Shown here: piece after piece, positions 9,026 to 16,713 of the stretch
Numbering within the stretch: the first letter of the stretch is position 1
Layout of the letters: each line of letters starts with the position of its first letter
NCBI RefSeq assembly: GCF_000233455.1
Contig: NZ_JH376423.1
Coordinates: 124,001-188,000 of the forward strand
Length of the DNA stretch: 64,000 nucleotides
DNA from: [Clostridium] citroniae WAL-17108
GTDB lineage: Bacteria; Bacillota; Clostridia; Lachnospirales; Lachnospiraceae
Reading direction: 5' to 3'
Translations under genes and position numbers: made by a program
Notes under the pieces: model-generated
Database searches by the model: none
The model's input: the letters and a program-made list of their open reading frames with translations, nothing else
What the model was told of the DNA's origin: nothing

Positions 9026-9952
9026 TCACTTCATCTGTACCATATTATCTTTGATCTTAAAGCTTCCGAAACTTCGGATAAAACTGGAAATACGGCTGAA
9101 GCCATATTGTTTTACATCAAAGGATGGGAAAATTTTCTTCAGCTCATCATGGACAATGCTCAGGTTGTCCACATGGCCGTTGTTCTCCCTGATCATGCGT
9201 GCAATGGCCTTTTCCACCTCCGCCTTGGAAATGCTGGCGCTTTTTTCCTGTACAAAAAATCCGCCGTGAAGCTTGACCACCTGGAAGTCGTTGTTGTCCA
9301 GGCTTTCCAGAAAGGTGGAAAGCTTGGAATATCCGTAGTTCCTTACATCAAAGTCAGAAAACCGCTTGGTGAGAAAGTTGCCCACCCGGGCCAGGATGAT
9401 CGGCTGGTTCTGGCTGTTGTTCTCAATAAGAAGCTTGGTGATGGCTTTCTGGATCTCGTCAATGCTGGTAATGGTTTTCTGGTTTTCAATCACGGTGGCT
9501 TCCGGCGCATCATCGGAGGATATGATCTCCAGCAGCTTAAAGGTGTCGCAGGCAGCCCGGAAGGGCTTGGGGGTTTTCTGCTCCCCAATCCCCATGACGA
9601 ACATCCCGGCCTCCCTAAGCCTCTGGGCCAGCTTGGTAAAGTCAGAGTCGCTGGATACAAGGCAGAAGCCGTCCACATTGCCGGAGTACAGGATGTCCAT
9701 GGCGTCTATGATCATGGCTGAATCCGTGGCATTCTTTCCCGTGGTGTAGCTGTACTGCTGGATGGGGTTTACAGACCAGTCTAGCAGCACGTTCTTCCAA
9801 CTGCGCTTTTCATTGTCAGTCCAGTCGCCGTAGATACGTTTGTAGGTGGCGATCCCCTGGTCGTTTACTTCATCCAGGATATACTTGATATACTTAGGCG
9901 AAACATTGTCCGCGTCAATTAATACTGCAAATCTTCTTTCACTCTGTTCCAT
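9026..9952 (-). CDS. NYN-domain protein with two LOTUS/OST-HTH domains
   Basis: Predicted RNA-processing protein. The N-terminal NYN (PIN-like nuclease) domain shows 'FAVLIDADNVSPKYI' with the first acidic residues, 'DSAMIIDAMD' and 'VDGFCLVSSDSDFTKLAQRLRE' with the second acidic cluster; such residues hold catalytic metal in related nucleases. Two OST-HTH/LOTUS-like domains follow, each ending in a similar 'FDVRNYGYSKLSTFLES' / 'FDVKQYGFSRISSFIRS' motif, a fold known to bind RNA. I use ATG 9952; GTG 9964 is an alternative and neither has a strong ribosome site. It stands alone between sigG and the convergent secreted-protein gene. Confidence 0.85.
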   Translation of the reverse strand: MEQSERRFAVLIDADNVSPKYIKYILDEVNDQGIATYKRIYGDWTDNEKRSWKNVLLDWSVNPIQQYSYTTGKNATDSAMIIDAMDILYSGNVDGFCLVSSDSDFTKLAQRLREAGMFVMGIGEQKTPKPFRAACDTFKLLEIISSDDAPEATVIENQKTITSIDEIQKAITKLLIENNSQNQPIILARVGNFLTKRFSDFDVRNYGYSKLSTFLESLDNNDFQVVKLHGGFFVQEKSASISKAEVEKAIARMIRENNGHVDNLSIVHDELKKIFPSFDVKQYGFSRISSFIRSFGSFKIKDNMVQMK

Positions 9953-10126
9953 AGATATGTTCACTTTCTGTCCGGTTATGTTTTAAGAATAGGATGGAAT
10001 TTCTTAACATATTAAGTGTAACACATCATGGGAGGGGCTTCAAGAAAAAGTGTACGACAAGAATGCACATTTTCATCTTTCACTCCGATTGTGACGTTGC
10101 CTGTTAAATAGATGAGGAATAACAAA

Positions 10127-10903
10127 TCAACTTAAATAGGTCTTCATGCTCTTTAAGGCGTTCTTTTCCAGACGGCTTACCTGAGCTTGGCTGATATGGA
10201 TCTCCTCAGCCACCTCGGTCTGGGTCTTGCCCTCAAAGAACCGCATGTCTATAATGTGGCGTTCCCTTTCCGGCAGGCGCTTCATGGCCTCCACCAGGGA
10301 CAGATCCTCCACCCAGTTTTCCTCCAGATTCTTTTTATCGCTGATCTGGTCCATAACGTAAAGAGGGTCGCCTCCGTCCGTGTATACGGGCTCATAAAGG
10401 CTGACCGGTGTCTGTATGGCATCCAGGGCATAGGTGATATCTTCCTTGGATACCCCTATTTCCTGGGCGATCTCCATCAGGGTGGGTTCCTTGGCATTTG
10501 TCCTTGTAAGCTGTTCCCTTGCGTACAATGCCTTATATGCCGTATCCCTGAGAGAGCGGCTTACGCGGATGGAATTGTTGTCCCTCAGGTATCTGCGGAC
10601 CTCTCCCAGGATCATGGGAACCGCATAGGTAGAGAATTTTACATTCTGTGTTATATCGAAATTGTCAATGGCTTTGATGAGTCCGATACAGCCGATCTGG
10701 AACAGGTCGTCAATGTTTTCCTGACTGTTGGAAAACCTTTGAATTACACTCAATACCAGGCGCAGGTTCCCTTTGATATACTGCTCCCTGGCATCTTTAT
10801 CTCCATTCAGTATCCTTTGAAATAACTCCTCTTTTTCTTCATTGCTCAGTAAAGGCAGTTTGGCGGTATTGACTCCGCAAATCTCAACTTTGTAGCCCGA
10901 CAT
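10127..10903 (-). CDS. sigG: Late forespore sigma factor SigG
   Basis: Directs late forespore transcription during sporulation. The N-terminus MSGYKVEICGVNTAKLP is the hallmark of SigG; region 2 (NLRLVLSVIQRF, DDLFQIGCIGLIKAIDNFD) and region 4 helix-turn-helix (TQTEVAEEIHISQAQVSRLEK) are complete. I chose ATG 10903-10901, directly after GGAGGT, giving 258 residues, instead of the longer ORF. In most spore formers sigG follows sigE on the same strand; here it is on the opposite strand and separated from sigE by three genes, so it cannot be reached by read-through from the spoIIG promoter. Confidence 0.97.
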   Translation of the reverse strand: MSGYKVEICGVNTAKLPLLSNEEKEELFQRILNGDKDAREQYIKGNLRLVLSVIQRFSNSQENIDDLFQIGCIGLIKAIDNFDITQNVKFSTYAVPMILGEVRRYLRDNNSIRVSRSLRDTAYKALYAREQLTRTNAKEPTLMEIAQEIGVSKEDITYALDAIQTPVSLYEPVYTDGGDPLYVMDQISDKKNLEENWVEDLSLVEAMKRLPERERHIIDMRFFEGKTQTEVAEEIHISQAQVSRLEKNALKSMKTYLS

Positions 10904-10983
10904 AATCCTTACCTCCGTTATAATGCCATCCACCCTGACATAAAAAAATGGCAGGGCTGTACTGGATGAATCTGCTATAACGA

Positions 10984-11013
10984 AATGATGTACTGATTCG
11001 GAGGGTTTTATAC
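10984..11013 (-). promoter_or_regulatory. SigG/SigF-type promoter of sigG
   Basis: On the minus strand, GTATA (11013-11009) is followed after 18 bp by CATCATT (10990-10984). This fits the known SigG consensus GHATR-N18-CATNHTA with one mismatch in the -10. It lies about 80 bp upstream of the sigG start, consistent with autoregulation. Confidence 0.6.
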
Positions 11014-11202
11014 GATTTAGGGGCAGAAAAAGATTTCCATTTTTTGCACATGAGGAGAGGAAAATCTGGAATTTTGTTTAAAATCAGGCACTTTCAGGGG
11101 GTTTATCTTTTCGTGGGATGATGGAAAGGATATTATTAACCTTAAAACTACTGTTAAAAAAGCGATACAAAAGAAAAACCAATAATAAAACAAGAAACCA
11201 AA

Positions 11203-11244
11203 GCCGCCGTGTCCGCTGGTTGATTCACCAGCAGGCGCGGCGGC
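11203..11244 (-). terminator. GC-rich stem-loop downstream of the TetR gene
   Basis: An 18-bp imperfect inverted repeat (11203-11220 with 11227-11244) with a 6-nt loop, followed on the minus strand by a T-rich tract. It lies about 110 bases past the end of the TetR-type gene. The remaining bases between sigG and the TetR gene show nothing I can support. Confidence 0.55.
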
Positions 11245-11351
11245 ATTTTCTGTCTCATCATTCTGTTCTATCATTCCATATCCATCATCCATCCCCATTT
11301 CCCGCCGCACTTTTTTCGGCAGCAAAGGGAGCTTTTCGGCAGCAGAGAGAT

Positions 11352-11930
11352 CTAAGCGATTTCCGAGGTGAACTGCTTTGGCTCGCTGCCCTTGGAGACC
11401 AGATAAACCTTGATGCAGTCAGGTGTGGAATTCATGGCATAGCGCGCCATGTCTTCGGGAGGGACCACCATACCATCGCAAGCCCATTTGACATACATAT
11501 TGGACGCTCCGTGGGCATTAAAGGCCAGCGCGTAAAGGCACTCATCTGTGAGTACATGTTCACCGAAACGGTTGGAAATGTAATCTTTATAATAATTATA
11601 TGTCTGATTGTAGATGGATTCCAGAAGGCAGTTCTGGCCTTCCAGATGGCAGGCCTGAGTAAAAAAAGGCTGGTTCAGCTTGGCTTTTTCATAGATACTC
11701 AGAAGATAGGCGTAAAAGCCGCTTGCTTCAATGATCCTTTTTTCACCCCGCAGTGTCCTGTGAAAAATCCAAAATATCAAATCATTTTTATCCAGAAAGT
11801 GATTATAAAATGTCTGCCGCCCTGTGCCCACACGTTTCACAATATCGGTGACCGTTACCTTGCTCAATGGTTTTTCATTGCTTAGTTCAATTATTGCATC
11901 AGCAAACAGCTTCTTTACGTCAATGGCCAT
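11352..11930 (-). CDS. TetR/AcrR-family transcriptional regulator
   Basis: A 192-residue one-component regulator. The N-terminal helix-turn-helix spans about residues 8-55 (LFADAIIELSNEKPLSKVTVTDIVKRVGTGRQTFYNHF). The helical C-terminal half resembles the DhaS/TetR_C_8 type and would bind the inducer. It is transcribed divergently from the acyl-CoA operon starting at 12412, which makes it the likely local regulator of that operon, probably responding to the acid or its CoA ester (inference). Confidence 0.85.
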   Translation of the reverse strand: MAIDVKKLFADAIIELSNEKPLSKVTVTDIVKRVGTGRQTFYNHFLDKNDLIFWIFHRTLRGEKRIIEASGFYAYLLSIYEKAKLNQPFFTQACHLEGQNCLLESIYNQTYNYYKDYISNRFGEHVLTDECLYALAFNAHGASNMYVKWACDGMVVPPEDMARYAMNSTPDCIKVYLVSKGSEPKQFTSEIA

Positions 11931-12222
11931 AAAAATCCCCTCTGTGTGTATTATTTCTTTTCTCCAAAGAGTCAGATTAATGATTCGGAATCTGTTGTGA
12001 AATTCAAGAAAGGTAAAACAGAATAATAGGTTTTAGGATACTCTCTTCCACCATAATAATCTATATTTGGAAAAAGTCAATATGTGCGTTCTTACATTTT
12101 TCCTCTTGGATTCTCTGCCGCGGGGAGGGGGTCTAAACGATAATAAATTCACAATTACTATGAAAGCAGCCGGAAAAGAGCTATTTGCCGTTGAATTTTC
12201 AGCACTGATACACATGTAATAA
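11931..12222. other. Long divergent regulatory gap
   Basis: This AT-rich stretch between the TetR gene and the operon has no convincing gene. A 19-codon ORF at 12160-12219 lacks a ribosome site. It presumably holds the TetR gene promoter, which I could not place with confidence. Confidence 0.4.
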
Positions 12223-12242
12223 TTTGTCCATATTTAGACAAA
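12223..12242. promoter_or_regulatory. Candidate operator, perfect inverted repeat
   Basis: TTTGTC (12223-12228) and GACAAA (12237-12242) form a perfect 6-bp inverted repeat with an 8-bp spacer. Part of it (GTCCATATTT) recurs as a direct repeat about 26 bp downstream. The position, just before the operon promoter, suits the adjacent TetR-type regulator. Confidence 0.4.
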
Positions 12243-12286
12243 AATAGTCAATAGTCCATATTTGTACGGTATTTACTGATTATAAA

Positions 12287-12315
12287 TTCAAATATGAATA
12301 TTTTTGGGATATAAT
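12287..12315 (+). promoter_or_regulatory. Predicted promoter of the acyl-CoA operon
   Basis: TTCAAA (12287-12292) and TATAAT (12310-12315) are 17 bp apart. A small inverted repeat ATTCA-N4-TGAAT (12286-12299) covers the -35 and could be a regulator site. The leader to the first start codon is about 90 bases. Confidence 0.5.
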
Positions 12316-12411
12316 TCAATTAATAAAAAATTAACAAACAGAAACACACAGCATATTGTCTGTAAAATGTTGAATTGTTTAACTATTTTTGTGCAAAACA
12401 GGAGGGGTACA

Positions 12412-14082
12412 ATGGGGAAGTTAGCAGTTGAAATTGACAAAAAACAGGCGGAAAAATACCGGAAGCAGGGGCTTTGGGGTGATGCTACCTTGCTGGACTA
12501 CTGGCTGCTGTCAGTGAGATCTTATCCTGACAAGGCCATGGTTGCAGATGACCAGGGCTCGTCATATACATACAGGGAATTGGACCAGGCATCCGACCGG
12601 CTGGCAGCTTACTTAAAGACAGAATGTAAACTGGAGGAAGGGGACATTGTTTCCGTCCAGCTGCCCAACTGGACGGAGTTTACCCTGATCCTCATTGCCT
12701 GCCTGAAGGCAGGAGTTGTGGTCAATCCGCTGCTTACCGGTTTCAGGGAGAGCGAACTGATCCACCGGTTGTCAAAATGTTCTTCCAAACTGATCTTTGT
12801 TCCGGGTGAGTTTAGAAATTACGATCATGTGGAACTGGCACAGAAGGTGGCTGAAAGTGTTCCCAGTCTGAAAAAGATTGTGATCGTGGACAAGCATGCT
12901 CCTTACGGCAAAGAGGAGGGAAAATGGGACCATCTCTCAGACATCCTGGAAAGGGATGCACTGCCCGCAGCGTATTGCCGGGGCGAGGCCGATGACGTGG
13001 CAATTGTTCTGTTCACATCCGGTACAGAGAGCGTTGGAAAAGGCGTGATGCTGACCCACAATAATCTTATAGCCAATATGAAGGGCTATATATCCATGAC
13101 GGATCTGCACAGCTTTGACTCCATGATCATGCCGGTTCCCCTGTCCCATGCCACCGGATTGATGTACGGCGTCATCGTCCCCTTTATAACCGGAATGACC
13201 AGCGTGCTCCTGGAACGGTATACCGTGGACCGGTGCCTGGATATGATCCAGCAGGAAAAGTGCACGGTGATCGAGGGGCCTACTGTAATTGCATATGATG
13301 TCATGCGCCGGATCGAGGAACGGCCTGACGTGGATATCTCTTCCCTCCGGTTCTTTTACTGCGGAGGAGCGCCCATCCCACGTACCCTGGTAGAGAAAGC
13401 ATTAAAAAAGGGGATCAAGGTGCTGGGGGTTTACGGATCCACGGAGAGCGCCCCGCACTGTATTGTCTCCCCCTATTTCCCCACTGAAAAAGTGCTGACA
13501 ACAGACGGCCTGCCCGTACCGGGCACCGAGATTAAGGTGGTGGATGAACGGGGCAATCAGGTAGGACCCTGGGTGGAGGGTGAGGAACTGTCCAAAGGTC
13601 CCGGTGTGTTTATGGGATACATTGATGAGCCGGAGATGACAAGTGCTGCCATTGATGAGGAAGGATGGTACCACAGCGGGGATCTCTGCATCATGGATGA
13701 TGATGGATTTATACGTATTACAGGCAGGAAAAAGAACATTATCATCCGGGGCGGGGAGAATATCAGCAGCGTGGAGATAGAAGGTATCCTGATGCTGCAT
13801 GAAAATATCATTGAGGCGGCCGTGGTATCCTATCCTGATGACCGTATGGGGGAAAAGGCCTGCGCGTACCTGGTGTTAAAGGATAAGGATAAACCAATGG
13901 ACCTGGCGCAGATACAGGCCCATATGGAAAAGAACGGGACCGCAAAATATAAATGGCCGGAGCGGCTGGAATTCATAGACAGCCTGCCCAGGACGGAAAC
14001 GGGAAAGGTACAGAAATTTAAGCTAAGGGAAGACGTCAGACGGAAGATAAAATGCGAGGCAAAACATATGGAGGTCAAATGA
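12412..14082 (+). CDS. Acyl-CoA ligase (AMP-binding, CaiC/BaiB-like)
   Basis: Activates a carboxylic acid to its CoA thioester via an acyl-adenylate. The 556-residue protein has the phosphate-binding motif TSGTESVGKG near residues 201-211, the 'GVYGSTESAP' A5 region, 'GWYHSGDL' and 'GRKKNIIIRGGENISSVEIE' hinge motifs, and the C-terminal catalytic lysine in 'PRTETGKVQK' (about K531). I chose ATG 12412 behind GGAGGGG; the longer ORF adds 36 residues unlike the family. First gene of the operon. The closest functional classes are crotonobetaine/carnitine, bile acid and aryl/alicyclic acid CoA ligases; the acid cannot be read from sequence. Confidence 0.92.
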   Translation: MGKLAVEIDKKQAEKYRKQGLWGDATLLDYWLLSVRSYPDKAMVADDQGSSYTYRELDQASDRLAAYLKTECKLEEGDIVSVQLPNWTEFTLILIACLKAGVVVNPLLTGFRESELIHRLSKCSSKLIFVPGEFRNYDHVELAQKVAESVPSLKKIVIVDKHAPYGKEEGKWDHLSDILERDALPAAYCRGEADDVAIVLFTSGTESVGKGVMLTHNNLIANMKGYISMTDLHSFDSMIMPVPLSHATGLMYGVIVPFITGMTSVLLERYTVDRCLDMIQQEKCTVIEGPTVIAYDVMRRIEERPDVDISSLRFFYCGGAPIPRTLVEKALKKGIKVLGVYGSTESAPHCIVSPYFPTEKVLTTDGLPVPGTEIKVVDERGNQVGPWVEGEELSKGPGVFMGYIDEPEMTSAAIDEEGWYHSGDLCIMDDDGFIRITGRKKNIIIRGGENISSVEIEGILMLHENIIEAAVVSYPDDRMGEKACAYLVLKDKDKPMDLAQIQAHMEKNGTAKYKWPERLEFIDSLPRTETGKVQKFKLREDVRRKIKCEAKHMEVK

Positions 14083-14609
14083 TTCCGGAAAGACAAAATT
14101 ATACAACGGCCTGTATGACCAGCCGCCGCCCGCCCATGCACAGCAGTCATCCGGTATTTTACCGGTGTGAAAGCTGCGGCAGCGTAAGCATAGAGTATGG
14201 AGGATGTCCGCTCACTGGATCCAAGTGCGGGTGCAATGGAACGCGCCTGCGCCTGGAGACGCCTGGTCCGGATGAGGAGGACAGGACCCATATTCTCTCC
14301 TATGTGTTTTTTGGAGGGGCGCAGCATAACGCGGTCCGGATCTCGGTTGGAGGCGGAAGCCATCCAATGACAGAGGAGCATCGGATCGAGTGGATTTATT
14401 TACTTACCTACGAAGGAGGGCAGATGAAATTTTTGGATACATCTTTAAAGGCTCAGGCTGTATTTGCCATGGCCGGAAATGATGCTTATTCATACTGTGA
14501 TCGCAGTATTTGCCGTATGGGACGTGAACATTGTCAGTTCCAGTGCAAGAGAGGCTGGGAAGTCTATGCATACTGCAGCCTTCATGGCTTAAGACATCTT
14601 GTACTGTGA
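14079..14609 (+). CDS. Superoxide reductase-like protein (desulfoferrodoxin family)
   Basis: The C-terminal half carries all five expected ligands of a superoxide reductase Fe(His)4Cys centre: His in AQHNAVR, His in GSHPM, His in EEHRIEW, and Cys plus His in YCSLHG. The N-terminal region has CESC and KCGC pairs that may hold a second metal, as in desulfoferrodoxin. Unusual is a Cys-rich insertion (CDRSICRMGREHCQFQC) between the third His and the Cys/His pair. Start ATG 14079 overlaps the ligase stop (ATGA) and has GGAGG four bases upstream, so translation is probably coupled. It may protect oxygen-sensitive flavoenzymes or act as an electron carrier; its presence in such an operon is uncommon. 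Confidence 0.75.
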   Translation: MIPERQNYTTACMTSRRPPMHSSHPVFYRCESCGSVSIEYGGCPLTGSKCGCNGTRLRLETPGPDEEDRTHILSYVFFGGAQHNAVRISVGGGSHPMTEEHRIEWIYLLTYEGGQMKFLDTSLKAQAVFAMAGNDAYSYCDRSICRMGREHCQFQCKRGWEVYAYCSLHGLRHLVL

Positions 14610-14646
14610 CCGTGTGATTCCAAGAAGATAAGGAGAGTGAAAAGAC

Positions 14647-16686
14647 ATGAAGAAACTGTATACCCCAGCCATGGTCGGAGCTCTGCAGCTTAAAAACAGG
14701 ATGGTAATGGCGCCTATGGTGGATGGGTATAGTGAAGGGGGAATGCCTACAGCGCGCAGCCTGGAATATTTCCGGGTCCGCGCAGCAGGAGGGATCGGCC
14801 TTGTGATCGTAGGCAATATCCATGTGGATCCCACCCACAGGCATGTTATGCCCGGGTTTAATCTGTATGAGGACTGTTTTACAGAAAAACTCCGTCCGCT
14901 GGTACAGGTAATCCATGATGGGGGAGCCAAAACCTTTGCCCAGCTGATCCACCAGGGAAGGTATGCGAAATCCAGGGATTATATAGACGGGGTGCAGGCA
15001 GTGGCGCCATCAGCTGTTTTTACGCGGATGACCGGGGAGACCCCGAGGGAACTTTCAGTAGATGAGATCCTGGACCTGGAACAGGCATTTGCCCGGGCAG
15101 CCGGACGGGCGGTGGAGGCCGGTTTTGACGGGATAGAGATATGTACTAATTCGGGATATTTGTTTGGACAGTTCCTATCCCCCCTGACCAACCTGCGCAC
15201 GGATCAGTATGGCGGTTCCCTGGAAAACAGGGCTTTGTTCCTGGTGGAAACCATTGGGGCTGTGCGCGGGCAGGTGGGAAAGGATATTCCGGTCACGGTA
15301 CGCATGGGCGGGAGTGATTTTGTCCCGGGCAGCAATACCAACAAGGAGGCGTGCCGGATCGCCGCTATGCTGGAACAGGCAGGCGCGGATGGGATCAGTG
15401 TCACCGGAGGATGGCATGAGAGCGGTGTGCCCCAGGTAACCATGGACCTGCCCCACGGCGTATTCAGCTATCTGGGGAGGAACATACGCCGGTCGGTTTC
15501 AATTCCGGTGATGATGGGCAACCGCATGAATGCCCGGACAGCGGAGGAACTGGTGGAGCGGGGGGATGTGGACTTCGCCGTGTTTGGCCGGCCTCTGCTG
15601 GCGGACCCTGAACTTCCCCGCAAGGCATCGGAGGGAAGGGTGGAGGACATCAGGCCCTGTGTGGGATGCAACCAGGGATGTCTGGACCATTCCATGAGCG
15701 GAAAGAGTATTGAATGTCTCTGCAATGCCGAGTGCGGCAGGGAAAGTCTGCTCAGGGATGAAAACGGCCTCCTGCCCACTGAAAAAAAGACGGACCATCC
15801 TAAGAAGATCCTGGTAATCGGCGCCGGTGTGGCCGGAATGGAATTCTCCAGGGTGGCCTCTCTGAGAGGACACAGGGTTGTCATATGGGAAGAAGGACCG
15901 TGCTGTGGAGGCCAGCTGCGGCTGGCGGCCGTTCCCCCTGCCCGCCATGATTTTGATTACCTGGCGGATTATCTGCAGTCTGCCTGTACAAAGGCAGGGG
16001 TACGGTTCTGTTTTAACACCAGGGCGGATGCGCAGTCAGTATTTCGCGCAGTGAAGGAACAAGGATTTGACCATGTTGTGACAGCTACCGGAGCACGTCC
16101 TGTAAGGCCGGGAGTTCCGTCTGAAGAAGGCGCTCACATTGTGCAGGCCTGGGATGTGCTTAAGAAACATGCAGATACAGGCTCGGATGTGGTGGTCGTG
16201 GGCGGCGGCGCGGTGGGGATTGAGACAGCCATCCTGCTGGGGGAGGAAGGGACATTGACCCCTGAAGCCCTCCGGTTCCTTACCCTGTACAAGGCAGAGC
16301 CCCAGGAAGCGCTGTATGAGATGCTTAACAGCGGCAGCAAAAAGGTCACTGTTGTGGAAATGCTTGATAAGGCGGGAAGGGATATTGGCAAGACGACCCG
16401 CTGGATTATGATGGACCGGCTGAGAAAGCTGGGGGTCAGGATCTGCACAGGCACCCGTCTCACGGAGATAAAAAGGGACAGAGTAGTGGTGGAAGGGCCT
16501 GATGGAGCAGAGGAGATCCCTGCTGATACGGTGGTCCTTGCCATTGGGTCAAAAGCGGACCGTGGCCTGTATGAGGAGATAGAGAAAGAGTTTCATGAGG
16601 TTTCCTTGATCGGTGATGCCTGCACGCCCGGAAAGGCCATGGACGCCCTCAGGGAGGCATACGATCTGGGGATATCCATGAATTGA
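14647..16686 (+). CDS. OYE-type Fe-S flavoenzyme (2,4-dienoyl-CoA reductase/BaiCD-like)
   Basis: Multidomain NAD(P)H-dependent reductase of C=C bonds. Residues 1-330 form an FMN-binding TIM barrel of the Old Yellow Enzyme family; a 4Fe-4S motif follows (C338, C341, C345, C357, pattern Cx2Cx3Cx11C); then a FAD-binding Rossmann motif (GAGVAGMEFSR, near 392) and an NAD-binding one (VVGGGAVGIE, near 517). The 679-residue size matches 2,4-dienoyl-CoA reductase, 2-enoate reductase, BaiCD/BaiH and trimethylamine dehydrogenase relatives. In this operon it probably reduces an unsaturated acyl-CoA or enoate. It lies 37 bases after the SOR-like gene. The exact reaction is not determinable. Confidence 0.9.
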   Translation: MKKLYTPAMVGALQLKNRMVMAPMVDGYSEGGMPTARSLEYFRVRAAGGIGLVIVGNIHVDPTHRHVMPGFNLYEDCFTEKLRPLVQVIHDGGAKTFAQLIHQGRYAKSRDYIDGVQAVAPSAVFTRMTGETPRELSVDEILDLEQAFARAAGRAVEAGFDGIEICTNSGYLFGQFLSPLTNLRTDQYGGSLENRALFLVETIGAVRGQVGKDIPVTVRMGGSDFVPGSNTNKEACRIAAMLEQAGADGISVTGGWHESGVPQVTMDLPHGVFSYLGRNIRRSVSIPVMMGNRMNARTAEELVERGDVDFAVFGRPLLADPELPRKASEGRVEDIRPCVGCNQGCLDHSMSGKSIECLCNAECGRESLLRDENGLLPTEKKTDHPKKILVIGAGVAGMEFSRVASLRGHRVVIWEEGPCCGGQLRLAAVPPARHDFDYLADYLQSACTKAGVRFCFNTRADAQSVFRAVKEQGFDHVVTATGARPVRPGVPSEEGAHIVQAWDVLKKHADTGSDVVVVGGGAVGIETAILLGEEGTLTPEALRFLTLYKAEPQEALYEMLNSGSKKVTVVEMLDKAGRDIGKTTRWIMMDRLRKLGVRICTGTRLTEIKRDRVVVEGPDGAEEIPADTVVLAIGSKADRGLYEEIEKEFHEVSLIGDACTPGKAMDALREAYDLGISMN

Positions 16687-16713
16687 ATCTGATAAAAAAA
16701 GGAAAGCATAAAT

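Noticed and set aside
8951..9721. 256-codon plus-strand ORF opposite the NYN gene
   Set aside because: Runs through the bidirectional terminator and antisense to a well-supported protein.
11017..11325. 102-codon minus-strand ORF with a hydrophobic segment
   Set aside because: It spans the GC-rich stem-loop after the TetR gene and the sigG promoter region, with no ribosome site and no family resemblance.
11118..11885. 255-codon plus-strand ORF opposite the TetR gene
   Set aside because: Antisense to a clear TetR-family protein; its translation has no recognisable features.
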